Notes under the pieces: model-generated
What the model was told of the DNA's origin: nothing
The model's database searches: none
Seen by the model: only the letters and a program-made list of their open reading frames with translations
Made by a program: the position numbers and the translations under genes
Part shown: positions 1-8,521 of the stretch, piece by piece
Layout: each line of letters starts with the position of its first letter
How positions within the stretch are numbered: position 1 is the first letter of the stretch
Origin: Planctomycetota bacterium
GTDB taxonomy: Bacteria; Planctomycetota; Planctomycetia; Gemmatales; Gemmataceae
Reading direction: 5' to 3'
Length of the DNA: 43,526 bases
NCBI GenBank assembly: GCA_016177925.1
Contig: JACOUH010000295.1
Coordinates: 1-43,526 of the forward strand

Positions 1-1
1 C

Positions 2-150
2 GAGCACCGGGTGCAACTCGTCACCAGCTGTAAAGACCTCGAAGCCAAAGCCCGGGAGAAGTTCCGCGTCCGCACCGGGGTGCGCGGCACCTGGCGCATC
101 GAAACTTCCCGCAAGGACTACGACGAGGGGATGGAACTGGCCCGCGCTGG
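2..150 (+). pseudogene. unidentified partial reading frame abutting the helicase
   Basis: From the window edge one frame reads a protein-like stretch (HRVQLVTSCKDLEAKAREKF, then more charged sequence up to about base 145) with normal-looking codon use. It then runs out of frame over the helicase gene. I do not recognise the family. The helicase homology takes over in a different frame at about bases 140-155, so this looks like the cut end of another gene or a differently framed piece at a junction. A base error or an assembly join would look the same. Confidence 0.25.
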
Positions 151-152
151 CC

Positions 153-1814
153 ATGAAGCACGACCAGGAGCTGCGCACCGAACTGGACGCCCGCTTCCGC
201 TACGTTCTCATCGACGAGTACCAGGACACCAACCAGGCCCAGTACGCCCTGGCGCGCGGCCTGTCGGTTGACTTTCCTAATCTTTGTGTTGTCGGCGACC
301 CTGATCAATCGATCTACGCATGGCGTGGTTCTGATATCCGTAATATCCTTGATTTCGAGCGCGACTTTCCGGGCACCCGCGTGCTGACCCTGACGCAGAA
401 CTACCGCAGCACCAAGGCCATCCTGCGCGCGGCCAGCCACCTGATCGCTCACAACGAGAACCGCAAGCCGAAGGACCTTGTCACCGACAACCCCGAGGGC
501 TGCGCCGTCATCGTGCTGACCTGCGAGAACAGCACCGAAGAGGCCGAGGGGATCGCCAAGCGCATCCGCAAGGCCGTCGAGAAGGGCGGGCGGCGCTATC
601 GCGACTTCGCCGTCTTCGTCCGCATGAATGCCCTGACGCGCGGGCTGGAAGCGGCCTTCGTCAAGCAGCGCGTACACTACCAGATCGTCAAGGGATTGGC
701 ATTCTTCGACCGCAAGGAGAACCGCGACGTCCTGGCCTACCTGCGCCTCTTGCTCAACCCGCGCGATGACCTGTCGTTCTTGCGGGCGGTCAACGAGCCG
801 GCACGCGGCATCGGCAAGGTGTCGCTGGAGCACCTGCGGGCCTACGCCGAGCCGCGCGAGTTGAGCCTGCTCGCGGCCGCCGGCCAGGTTGACAAGATTC
901 CCGCCATCAAAGGGAAGGCCGCAACATCGCTGCGGAAGTTCGCGAAGCTGATGGACGACCTGCGCAAGTACGTCGATGCCGCACCAGACGAGGTCATCTC
1001 CCAGGTGCTCGACAAGAGCGGCTACCGCGAGGCCCTCAAGGAGTCGAACGAGGAGGAGGACCAGGAACGGCTGGCCAACGTCGAGGAACTCATCACCGCG
1101 GCGAGGCAGTTCGCCCACGAGGATGAGTCACGCACGATCACCGACTTCCTGGAGAACGTCACGCTCGCCAGTGATGTCGACGGCTGGGATGAGCAGCAGG
1201 ACTGCGTCTCGATCATGACGCTGCACGCGGCGAAGGGGCTGGAATTTCCCGTCGTTTACATGGTCGCCGTGGAGGAGGGCATCCTGCCGCACCAGCGCAG
1301 CATCGATTCGCACAAGAAGGACCAGATTGAGGAGGAGAGAAGACTGGCGTTCGTCGGCATGACGCGCGCGCGCGAGGAGCTGTACCTCTGCCACGCCCGA
1401 CTGCGTGACTTCCGCGGCAGCACGCTGTACGCGATCCCGAGCACGTTCATCGGCGAGCTGCCCGAGGACGTCATGCGGATCGACCAGTCCGACGGCGCCC
1501 GCGTGGCGGGGACGATGGACCGCTGGCGGAGTGGCGGTCCGGCCGCCGCCGAGGGCTGGCTCGACGCCGGCATCCCGTCGCGTGCCGAGCCGATCCCGCC
1601 AGCGCACCGCCGCAAGTCGGGCGAGGGCGAACAGACATCGGAGTCGGGCTACGGAGAGGGCTTACTGGTGCGGCACGAGAAGTATGGGGTGGGCCGCATC
1701 CTGGAGGTCCACGGACACGGCTCGCTGCGCACGGTGAAGGTCCTCTTCCAGAAAGGCGGCGAGCGATCCTTCCGCGTCAACAACGTCGAGCTGGAAATCG
1801 TCCACGAGGACTGA
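153..1814 (+). CDS. pcrA: UvrD/PcrA-family superfamily 1 DNA helicase, N-terminus missing
   Basis: A 3'-5' SF1A helicase of DNA repair and replication. Visible motifs are Walker B/motif II DEYQDTN (residues 21-27), motif III around GDPDQSIYAWRG (48-59), motif IV NYRST, motif V TLHAAKGLEFP (about 356-366) and motif VI VGMTRAREEL (about 401-410). The end (about 505-550, GLLVRHEKYGVGRILEV) matches the Tudor-like C-terminal domain of PcrA. The protein is 553 residues against about 720-750 for the family. It starts just before motif II, so Walker A (motif I), the Q motif and domain 1B are absent. The frame is open to the window edge but its upstream residues are not helicase-like, and the usual DFDDLL before motif II is lost. 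As read here it cannot bind ATP normally. Either the gene is broken or the window joins two unrelated pieces near base 145. Confidence 0.85.
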   Translation: MKHDQELRTELDARFRYVLIDEYQDTNQAQYALARGLSVDFPNLCVVGDPDQSIYAWRGSDIRNILDFERDFPGTRVLTLTQNYRSTKAILRAASHLIAHNENRKPKDLVTDNPEGCAVIVLTCENSTEEAEGIAKRIRKAVEKGGRRYRDFAVFVRMNALTRGLEAAFVKQRVHYQIVKGLAFFDRKENRDVLAYLRLLLNPRDDLSFLRAVNEPARGIGKVSLEHLRAYAEPRELSLLAAAGQVDKIPAIKGKAATSLRKFAKLMDDLRKYVDAAPDEVISQVLDKSGYREALKESNEEEDQERLANVEELITAARQFAHEDESRTITDFLENVTLASDVDGWDEQQDCVSIMTLHAAKGLEFPVVYMVAVEEGILPHQRSIDSHKKDQIEEERRLAFVGMTRAREELYLCHARLRDFRGSTLYAIPSTFIGELPEDVMRIDQSDGARVAGTMDRWRSGGPAAAEGWLDAGIPSRAEPIPPAHRRKSGEGEQTSESGYGEGLLVRHEKYGVGRILEVHGHGSLRTVKVLFQKGGERSFRVNNVELEIVHED

Positions 1815-1873
1815 GGACGGATGAGGCGCCGAGCGGCATGCAGGCGTTTCCCTACGGCAGTTCCATCGCCGCC

Positions 1874-2005
1874 TTACGCTGATGATTTCCGCCGGGGATC
1901 GAGATCAGCGTAGATGTCCAGCCGCGGGTCATCCCAGCCGTCCCGCGCGAAGACCTCCATCGCTGCCCGGTAGGCGTCCTGCGACCAATCTTCGTCGCCC
2001 AGCAC
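1874..2005 (-). pseudogene. C-terminal fragment of an antitoxin-like small protein
   Basis: A short minus-strand frame reads about 43 residues, VLGDEDWSQDAYRAAMEVFA then RDGWDDPRLDIYADLDPR. A GTG start at 2005 has GGAGG about 15 bases upstream, and the frame is also open back to 2059. From memory of planctomycete proteins, this resembles the C-terminal half of the small antitoxin-like family whose N-terminal half is seen in the gene at 23839 (T/S-EQQRQEL, DPQT-EYVLV, YERLRALV). That N-terminal half is absent here, so it is probably a remnant. It could also be a real very short gene. Confidence 0.35.
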
Positions 2006-2078
2006 CCCCTTGAAATACTTCCTCCGTGGAGACGGGGAGTAACAGGGCCCCGACCTCACGCGGGCCGCGGGGCCACGG

Positions 2079-3803
2079 TTATCGCTGCTTCCCGTCTGGC
2101 TTCGGCTGTTTCTCCGGCCACAGCCCGCGGAGCCAGTTCTCCGCCCTGGGGCCGAGGTTCTTGCCGGTCAGTTCGCGCAGGGCGAACAACACCGCCTCCC
2201 GCTGCGTGCTTCGTCCCTTCTGCCTGCGTTGCAGCAGCTCGGCGGCCTGCACGGGGGTCAGCAGGCGCTGGCGAACCACGTAGTCAAAGCGCTGGTGAGG
2301 CGGCGCTTTCTCGTGGTCCTCCACCTGATGCATCACGGAAAAATCCTGGCGCAGATAGGTGATGTCGGCCCGCACGAAGGGGCCCGGGTCCTCGCCCTGG
2401 CCGCCCCCGTAGCCGATGAATGCGGGGGACTCCTCGGCGGGCGAGAGGGCCCTGAAGGTTGCACGGATCAGGTCCTTTTTCGAGAACGAGGGCGGATGGC
2501 AAAGGGCACAGTTCCGCAGGTGGTTGACCCGCACCAGCTCGGGCACGACCTGATACCGGGTCCGCCCCTCCGTGACGGTGGTGGGCAGGGTAGGGTCGGG
2601 CTCGCCAAGCATTCGGACCAGGTCGAGGACGGTTTCCTTCAGGTCCAGCGCGACGAGGGCCTCCGCGGCGTGCCCGGCCGCCGGCGCCCACGGATAGCGG
2701 AGCTTCCTCAGCAGCAAGGGAACGTAGTCATTGCGCGACCGCGTCCGCAGCTCCCGAATCGCCCGCTCGCGCACCTCCGGCGCCAGGTCCAGCACCGCGC
2801 GCCGGACCAGTGCCTCGGCCGCCTCACCCCCGCGAATCCGGCCCAGGACCTCGGCGTACAGCAGCCGGACGCTGGAGTTCTCCGCCTGCAAGATCTGGGT
2901 CATGACGGGAATGGCGTTGGGGGTGAGCCAGGTCTCCTTCTCGGTCTCCAGCAGCGCTTGACGCAGCGCGGCAGGGTCCGATTTGCCCAGATGCTCATGC
3001 AACTTGCGTGAGAGATCCTGGAACTCCTTCGCCTCGTCCTTGGCGAGTTGACAGGCTTTCCCCTGGCGCAGGGGAAGCCCTGCCAGGTCGGGCCGCTTCG
3101 ATTGCAGCGACGCCGGGCCGTCATAGCGGCCCCCCTGCTCCAGCAGCTGATTGACGGTGACAAACACGCGTTTGGAGGTATTGGGGACCGTGTCGAGGGC
3201 GACCTCGGGCACACGCCGGAGTTCAGCACGCAGGTCGTCTTCGTCGAGCCGCTGCAACCGCTTCAGGGCGAGGCGAGCGACGGGCTGCTCCGCAGGCCGG
3301 GGAGGCTCCGGCGGCGCGGCGGCGTTGGGGGCCGGGCCTGTGGCCCGAGGGCGTGCGGCCGACCGTTTCGCTGCCGGTCCCTGCAAGGGAGGCGCAATCG
3401 CCTTGGCCCCGCCCGGCGGGGGCCTGGAAATTGCTTTCGCCGAAAGCGGCTGTACTTCCAATTGTCCTGCTGACTTCAGCGAGGTCGGCCCCTGGGACGC
3501 CACCCCCTGTTCGGCGGAGCCGGGGGCGGTTTCCCCTGCCCGAGCATCCGCCACGGCAGTCGCGACTATCTTCTTGCTCCCCGACCCCGGCGCGCTTCGC
3601 TCGACGGCCCACACGCAGACAACCACTCCCGCGACCCCCGCCAGGAGCCCCGCAACGAGTTGAGAGACGACCCATCTGCGAGTGTAGAAGTGCGAGGATG
3701 CTAGACGATCCACTTCGTCCGAGGCCGCATCGGGCTCTGCCGAAGACCGCGGGGCATTGGACAGGGGGATGCAGCAGTGCGGGCAGCGGAAAGGGGTCGA
3801 CAT
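2079..3803 (-). CDS. membrane-anchored HEAT-repeat protein with zinc-ribbon-like start and heme motif
   Basis: 574 residues from the ATG at 3803, chosen because AAGGAG sits 7 bases upstream. Upstream in-frame codons have no ribosome site. Domains in order: a short Cys motif (FRCPHCC, residues 5-11), one transmembrane segment (about 44-67, rich in V, A, G), a long Pro/Ala/Lys-rich linker (about 75-190), a helical region with HEAT-like repeats (about 295-400, e.g. RLLYAEVLGRIRGGEAAEAL), and a CALCH motif (432-436) typical of covalent c-type heme attachment. The topology suggests a membrane-tethered periplasmic scaffold, although the CxxC start would then face the cytoplasm. The function is unknown. 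HEAT proteins with a CxxCH are common in planctomycetes next to PSCyt/DUF1501 genes. It stands alone, downstream of the VCBS gene on the same strand with 179 bases between. Confidence 0.7.
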   Translation of the reverse strand: MSTPFRCPHCCIPLSNAPRSSAEPDAASDEVDRLASSHFYTRRWVVSQLVAGLLAGVAGVVVCVWAVERSAPGSGSKKIVATAVADARAGETAPGSAEQGVASQGPTSLKSAGQLEVQPLSAKAISRPPPGGAKAIAPPLQGPAAKRSAARPRATGPAPNAAAPPEPPRPAEQPVARLALKRLQRLDEDDLRAELRRVPEVALDTVPNTSKRVFVTVNQLLEQGGRYDGPASLQSKRPDLAGLPLRQGKACQLAKDEAKEFQDLSRKLHEHLGKSDPAALRQALLETEKETWLTPNAIPVMTQILQAENSSVRLLYAEVLGRIRGGEAAEALVRRAVLDLAPEVRERAIRELRTRSRNDYVPLLLRKLRYPWAPAAGHAAEALVALDLKETVLDLVRMLGEPDPTLPTTVTEGRTRYQVVPELVRVNHLRNCALCHPPSFSKKDLIRATFRALSPAEESPAFIGYGGGQGEDPGPFVRADITYLRQDFSVMHQVEDHEKAPPHQRFDYVVRQRLLTPVQAAELLQRRQKGRSTQREAVLFALRELTGKNLGPRAENWLRGLWPEKQPKPDGKQR

Positions 3804-3982
3804 AAGGGACTCCTTGCGAGAGGTGTGGTTCCCTTTTCTGGGGGGGAGAATGCGCGGGGCCGGCAGACTTGCGCAAGGAATCGAAGAAATGGTGTCGTTG
3901 AGGGAGAAAACCTTCGCCGACCAGCCCGACGCGCAAGCGAGGGAAGGAATCACCCTTGGCCGACGCGTCCCCCGCCGCCTTG

Positions 3983-6349
3983 TTACTCCTGGGAGCGGGC
4001 CCCGACGCGCTCTGCCCTGGCGTAGCCGCGCTCAAGGAACGATCGCTCAAACCAGCAGAAGTAACCGTAGGCCGTGCCGACGATCAGGTCGGGATCGCCG
4101 TCGCCGTTCCAGTCGACCACCGCCGCGAAGGGGCCGTACGGCACCGCCGGCATGCGCAGCGACACGCCTGCGGCAAACTTGCCTCGACTCAGGTTGCGAT
4201 ACAACACCACCTCGCCCGCCGCCGAGCTGCCGACCACGTCGATGCGGCCGTCGCCGTCCCAGTCGGCGGCATAGGGGATCATGCGGATCTTCAAATCGCC
4301 GATCTCGTCCGCAGCGGCGAACCGCGGCTCCTTCTTCGTGCCGAGGTTGCGATAGAAGCGCACCTTGCCATAAGTGTCGCCGACGACCAGGTCGACCAGG
4401 CCGTCGCCGTCGAAGTCGGCCGCGGTCAGCGTCGTCCGCGCTCCCTGCAGGACGTCGAAGTCCATCTTCTGACCGGGCCGCGGACCGACGCGGATCGGGC
4501 CGTCCTTCGTGCGCAACTGCTCGCCCTTCTCGTCGAAGCGCGGGGGCTTTCCGCCAAGGTTGCGGTGCCGCCAGACGTGGCCCTCGTGGGTGCCGTACAG
4601 CAGGTCGAGCCGGCCGTCGCCGTCCAGGTCGGCCAGGTGCGTGAAGGTCCAGTCGTCGCCGCGCGGCACCGAGTGATCGACCCGGTTGCCCGGCGGCAGC
4701 AGCGACTCCGGCCGATATTCGCCTCCGCCCTGGTTGAGGTGAACCGTCAGACCGCTGAGGATGTCGGGACGGCCGTCGCCGTTCCAGTCGATAAACTGGA
4801 CCCCGAAAGTCGGCAACGGTGCGCTGCTCCACTCCCCGGGCAGCGGCCGCTCATCGACGGCGAACTTCGGCGTTTTCTTCGTGCCGACGTTCAGCCAGAC
4901 GTAGACGTTCTCGCCAGCGCTGACGACCAGGTCGAGCAGGCCGTCGCCGTTGACGTCCACCGCCCGCGGCGTCCCCAGCGCCGCGCGCGGGAATCGCCCG
5001 ACCTTGGGGAAGGGCCGCTCCACCAGGCGGGGCCGAGTGCGCGTGCCGACGTTCTCCCAGTAGCGCAGGAAGTGCTCGGCGTCGACCGAGTCGCCGCCGC
5101 CGGCCGTCATCGGCATGTTGCCGCTGATCAGGTCGAGGTCGCCGTCGCCGTCGAAGTCGGCGGCGCACGGGGCCGCCGCCCAGTCGCCGACGTTGAGCGG
5201 CTTGCCGTCTGCCTCCAGCGGACCGCGCAGTGTCAGCTTCGGCGTGCCGTCGGCGTTCTTGCCGACGTTCTTGTAAAAGTAGATGCGGCCCGTGATAACG
5301 CCGCCGGCCAGCAGGTCGAGCCGGCCGTCGCCGTCCCAGTCGACGGCCTCGAGCACGGGATAATAATCGAGTTCGTAGACCCCTGGAGGAGATTTCGGCA
5401 CCGGCGCGACCGGCAGAGCGAGGGGTTTGCCATCGGCGGTCACGAAACCGCGATTGACCAGGCGCGGCGCGCGATTGGTGCCGACGTTCTTGAAGAACAG
5501 GATGCGGTTGCGCTCCGCCCCGCACAGCAGGTCGGTGACGCCATCGCCATCCCAGTCGACCGCCAGCGGCGCCGATCCCCAGCCGACATCCAGCGGCTTG
5601 CCGTCATCGGTCAAGACAAGTTGACCGTGCGGGAACGCCGGTGAAGTTTTCGTGCCGCGATTGCGATAGTACAGGACGTGCCCACGCGATCCGCCCAGCA
5701 GCAGGTCGGGCAGACCGTCGCCGTCCCAGTCCGCGACGGCGACGCGCGAGTGGATGACGCCCGTCGTGCTATGACCCAGCGGGGCGCAGCGGTGGCTGCC
5801 ATCGCCGACGAAGCCGCGCGGCGCCAGCCGATCCGGGACACGGCCTTTCGGCAGCAGGCGGAACGAGATGGCGTACCACGAGTCGCGGCGGGCCTCCTGC
5901 GTGTGCAGCCAGACGAGCCGGCCACCCTTGCCCTCGCCAAGCAGGTTGTAGAAGTCGCCCCAGCGCGGCCGCGACACGAACTGGAGCCGAAGCCCATCGG
6001 TGGCGTGGACATTCTGCTCGCACTCGAGGAAGTCGTACGGGATCGCGTCATCATACCAGCGGAAGGGCAGTGGCTCGGAGAGGGCCTTGCCGGTCCCTGC
6101 CTCGCAGCGAACGACACGGAGAGAGGCCGGGTCGAGCCGGCGGTTGGCGTCGAAGTCCACCGCACAGAGGCGGAACTCGGCGGGCGCCTCGTCGCGCTGC
6201 CGGCGGCCAATGTCGACCGCGGACACGCGCACCAGGACGCGGACGGTATCCTCGGCGAGGCGGGTGTCCTTCGTGTCCGTGCCGGCTGTCGCGGCGAAAA
6301 CAGCAGCAAGGAAACCGAGAGCGGCTAGGCGACGGGTGAACGGCAACAT
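3983..6349 (-). CDS. secreted VCBS/FG-GAP repeat protein
   Basis: 788 residues from the ATG at 6349. AGGAGA lies about 7 bases upstream and the start is followed at once by a Sec signal peptide (MLPFTRRLAALGFLAAVFAA). After an N-terminal domain of about 190 residues come ten DxDGDGxxDLL-type calcium-binding repeats (for example DWDGDGLPDLLLG, DFDGDGDLDLISG, DWNGDGRPDILSG), spaced 50-80 residues apart and usually preceded by a YRNLGTK-like strand. This is the FG-GAP/VCBS beta-propeller family (ASPIC/integrin-alpha-like), expected to be extracytoplasmic and Ca2+-loaded, often involved in adhesion or polymer binding. No catalytic residues are evident. It is divergent from the epimerase gene, with about 100 bases between them. 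Confidence 0.85.
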   Translation of the reverse strand: MLPFTRRLAALGFLAAVFAATAGTDTKDTRLAEDTVRVLVRVSAVDIGRRQRDEAPAEFRLCAVDFDANRRLDPASLRVVRCEAGTGKALSEPLPFRWYDDAIPYDFLECEQNVHATDGLRLQFVSRPRWGDFYNLLGEGKGGRLVWLHTQEARRDSWYAISFRLLPKGRVPDRLAPRGFVGDGSHRCAPLGHSTTGVIHSRVAVADWDGDGLPDLLLGGSRGHVLYYRNRGTKTSPAFPHGQLVLTDDGKPLDVGWGSAPLAVDWDGDGVTDLLCGAERNRILFFKNVGTNRAPRLVNRGFVTADGKPLALPVAPVPKSPPGVYELDYYPVLEAVDWDGDGRLDLLAGGVITGRIYFYKNVGKNADGTPKLTLRGPLEADGKPLNVGDWAAAPCAADFDGDGDLDLISGNMPMTAGGGDSVDAEHFLRYWENVGTRTRPRLVERPFPKVGRFPRAALGTPRAVDVNGDGLLDLVVSAGENVYVWLNVGTKKTPKFAVDERPLPGEWSSAPLPTFGVQFIDWNGDGRPDILSGLTVHLNQGGGEYRPESLLPPGNRVDHSVPRGDDWTFTHLADLDGDGRLDLLYGTHEGHVWRHRNLGGKPPRFDEKGEQLRTKDGPIRVGPRPGQKMDFDVLQGARTTLTAADFDGDGLVDLVVGDTYGKVRFYRNLGTKKEPRFAAADEIGDLKIRMIPYAADWDGDGRIDVVGSSAAGEVVLYRNLSRGKFAAGVSLRMPAVPYGPFAAVVDWNGDGDPDLIVGTAYGYFCWFERSFLERGYARAERVGARSQE

Positions 6350-6450
6350 CGTTTTTCTCCTGGATGTCGGAGCACGGTTCGAGCTGGTACAGTGGGACGA
6401 GGCGAGCCCCAATTTACCCGTCGCGCACCGTCGAGGAAAGGAGTTTCTTC

Positions 6451-7215
6451 GTGGGATTGGTCCTCATCACCGGCGTCAGCGGCGAGGTGGGCCGCGGCGT
6501 CGTTCCTCTCCTGGAACGGCAGTTCGAGTTGCGTCTGCTCGCGCTCGACGAGCCGCACGACCCGCGCGGCGTTTGCGCCGACCTGCTCGACTGGGAAGCG
6601 CTATCGCGCGCGCTGGAAGGCGTCGAGGCAGTTCTGCACCTGGCGGTGGCGCCGGGGTATCCGGGCACTTACGAGGACGACGCCTTCAATGACTTGCGTT
6701 TCGACGTCAACGTGAAGGGGACGTTCCACGTCTTCGAGGCGGCCCGGCGGGCGGGCGTCCGCCGTGTGGTTCACGTCAGCAGCCTGATGGTGGTCTGGGG
6801 TTACGGGGCCGAGACGATGGTGCTGGGCGACGCGCCAGTTCGGCCCGTCGGCACCTACGCATTGACCAAGGCCCTCGGCGAGGAAATCGCAAGGCATTAC
6901 GCCTCGCGCGGCCTGGAAGTGGTGACGCTGCGTATCGCAGCGCCGCTCGACATCAGCGATCCCAAGCTGCGGCACAAGCCTGTGCGGCCGCAGCAGGTGC
7001 CGTTCCCCGATCTGGCAAAGGCGTTCGCCCTGGCGCTGACAGTGCCGTTGTCCGGCTATGAGGTGGTGACAATCGTCGGCGAAAGTTCGCGGCGTGTGTG
7101 GGACCTCGGCCCGGCCCGCCGTGTCCTCGGCTACGTCCCGCAATACCGGCTCGATGATCTTGGCGTCCAGTTCGCCGATGCGTTCGACGTGCCGCCTCGA
7201 GTTCCCGGCACCTGA
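6451..7215 (+). CDS. NAD-dependent epimerase/dehydratase (extended SDR)
   Basis: 254 residues from a GTG at 6451, chosen because AGGAG sits 8 bases upstream and the Rossmann strand begins at once (VGLVLITGVSGEVG). The nucleotide-binding GxxGxxG covers residues 8-14. The catalytic Ser is at about 110-111 (HVSSLMVV), with Tyr136 and Lys140 in TYALTK. This is a complete, slightly short extended short-chain dehydrogenase of the nucleotide-sugar epimerase type. The substrate cannot be read from the sequence, and the sugar-binding half is small. It is divergent from the VCBS gene and convergent with the small basic protein. Confidence 0.85.
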   Translation: MGLVLITGVSGEVGRGVVPLLERQFELRLLALDEPHDPRGVCADLLDWEALSRALEGVEAVLHLAVAPGYPGTYEDDAFNDLRFDVNVKGTFHVFEAARRAGVRRVVHVSSLMVVWGYGAETMVLGDAPVRPVGTYALTKALGEEIARHYASRGLEVVTLRIAAPLDISDPKLRHKPVRPQQVPFPDLAKAFALALTVPLSGYEVVTIVGESSRRVWDLGPARRVLGYVPQYRLDDLGVQFADAFDVPPRVPGT

Positions 7216-7232
7216 ACGGTTGAGATCGTCTT

Positions 7233-7484
7233 TCAGTCGGCCGGCGTCTCCTCGTCCTTGTTGGGCGACCCGCTGGCGCGGGTGCCCCGGCGGCGGGTGG
7301 CGTCCTGGTCGAGGCCGTTGAGCGTCTCGGAGCTGAGGTTGCCGAAGTCATACTCGCTATGCGGCGCCTCCTCGGGATTGCGCTCCAGGTCGCGCTTGAG
7401 GTGCTGGCGGCGGCGCTTGTTGCCGGCCTTCTTGATTTCGCGCTTCAGCTGCCGCTGCTTCCGTTTTTCGTCGCGCTGTGCCAT
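7233..7484 (-). CDS. small basic hypothetical protein
   Basis: 83 residues. The N-terminal half is strongly basic and helical (MAQRDEKRKQRQLKREIKKA) and likely nucleic-acid-binding or coiled. The C-terminal half is acidic and disordered (HSEYDFGNLSSETLNGLDQD). No known domain is seen. The codon pattern and position (17 bases from the end of the convergent epimerase, 95 bases after the next gene on its own strand) support a real gene. No clear Shine-Dalgarno sequence precedes the ATG. Confidence 0.55.
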   Translation of the reverse strand: MAQRDEKRKQRQLKREIKKAGNKRRRQHLKRDLERNPEEAPHSEYDFGNLSSETLNGLDQDATRRRGTRASGSPNKDEETPAD

Positions 7485-7579
7485 GACCGAAAGACACCGG
7501 GGCGAAGGAGAGGTTCATCGAGCTTCGAGCGAGTGGCACAGACCTTTCCGTCTGCCCCGCCCTTCTTCTCCCAGAGCCC

Positions 7580-8260
7580 TTACGGCTGCCGGGCCTTGCG
7601 CAGTTCCTCCTCGAGATCCTTCGCGACGTTGTCCTTGGTGGTCGCATCGGTCTTCATCCGGTTCTTGACCACGTTGATCGCGTTGACGTAGTCCTGGCCA
7701 TTGCGGTCGATGTCGTCGAAGATCAGCCGCACCGCGGGGGTCAGGGCCAGCACGATCTTCCACTGCTCCGCCTCGCGCTTGAGCGGGATGGCCGCGGTCC
7801 CGACCGCACGCAGCTGGCTGCCCGTCTCGACGGCGACCGGCGCTACCGCCGCATCGTCGCCCTTCTTCTGGATGGTGTCGACCACACGCAGCCGCTTCGG
7901 GAACGGCTCCCGGTCCGCCAGCATGGCGTTGGCCTTGTCGGAGCGGATGCCGTGCTGCTCCATGGCGTGGCGGAAGTCGTCGATGGCCTTGGCCAGCTGC
8001 TCCGCCTTGTCGGCGACCTTGCGGAACTGCACGGCATACTCGCCGTCGAGGTAGTTGGCCGCTTCGTTGTAGTCGCGGCTCTCCATCGCCTTGTTGAAAT
8101 AGTCCATCGCCTCGTCGGGCGTCTTCGCCTCCTTGTAGCCTTTGAGAGTGCTCTTGGCCTTCTGGAAGAGGCTAATCACGGCGTCGCGTTGGAAGAGGGC
8201 CAGGTAGCCGACGGTCCCGATGATCACGATCAGGACGAGTTGGAAGAAAAGTCTACGCAC
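7580..8260 (-). CDS. membrane-anchored hypothetical protein
   Basis: 226 residues from a GTG at 8260 with GGAGG about 10 bases upstream. The N-terminal transmembrane segment (residues 4-23, LFFQLVLIVIIGTVGYLALF) is followed by a soluble helical domain with an NTF2/DUF4878-like look (YFNKAMESRDYNEAANYLDG, then a strand EQWKIVLAL). I do not recognise a named family. It is likely anchored in the inner membrane with the domain outside. A candidate promoter lies just upstream at 8323-8352. Confidence 0.65.
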   Translation of the reverse strand: MRRLFFQLVLIVIIGTVGYLALFQRDAVISLFQKAKSTLKGYKEAKTPDEAMDYFNKAMESRDYNEAANYLDGEYAVQFRKVADKAEQLAKAIDDFRHAMEQHGIRSDKANAMLADREPFPKRLRVVDTIQKKGDDAAVAPVAVETGSQLRAVGTAAIPLKREAEQWKIVLALTPAVRLIFDDIDRNGQDYVNAINVVKNRMKTDATTKDNVAKDLEEELRKARQP

Positions 8261-8322
8261 AATGCAGGCACCTCCACGGAGCGAGAACAGCGTAGGAACA
8301 GGGGAGAAACATCCTTCGTGTC

Positions 8323-8352
8323 ATTATGACTCAGTTCACGCCCTTGACACAA
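8323..8352 (-). promoter_or_regulatory. candidate sigma-70-type promoter
   Basis: Reading the minus strand: -35 TTGTGT (8352-8347), 18-base spacer, -10 CATAAT (8328-8323). It would start transcription near 8316, about 55 bases before the GTG of the membrane protein gene. This rests on sequence match only, in a locally AT-richer stretch. Confidence 0.35.
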
Positions 8353-8521
8353 GCAACTTCTTCCGCTGCCTCTCCCCTTTAGCGGACCGGCCTTCCTTCT
8401 GGCCGTGCTCGGCTTCGGCGTGGCCAACACGGTCCGCCGTCGCTTGAATGAGACCCTGGGCGTTCGCGCTGGCCGCGGACGGGAGCCCCTCCCTCTTCCC
8501 GCCACCGACGAGGTCCTCGTC

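Noticed and set aside
8405..8521. Possible N-terminal extension of the isomerase/SMP-30 protein
   Set aside because: The residues are not like the family, and a ribosome site and the first barrel strand both point to the ATG at 8522.
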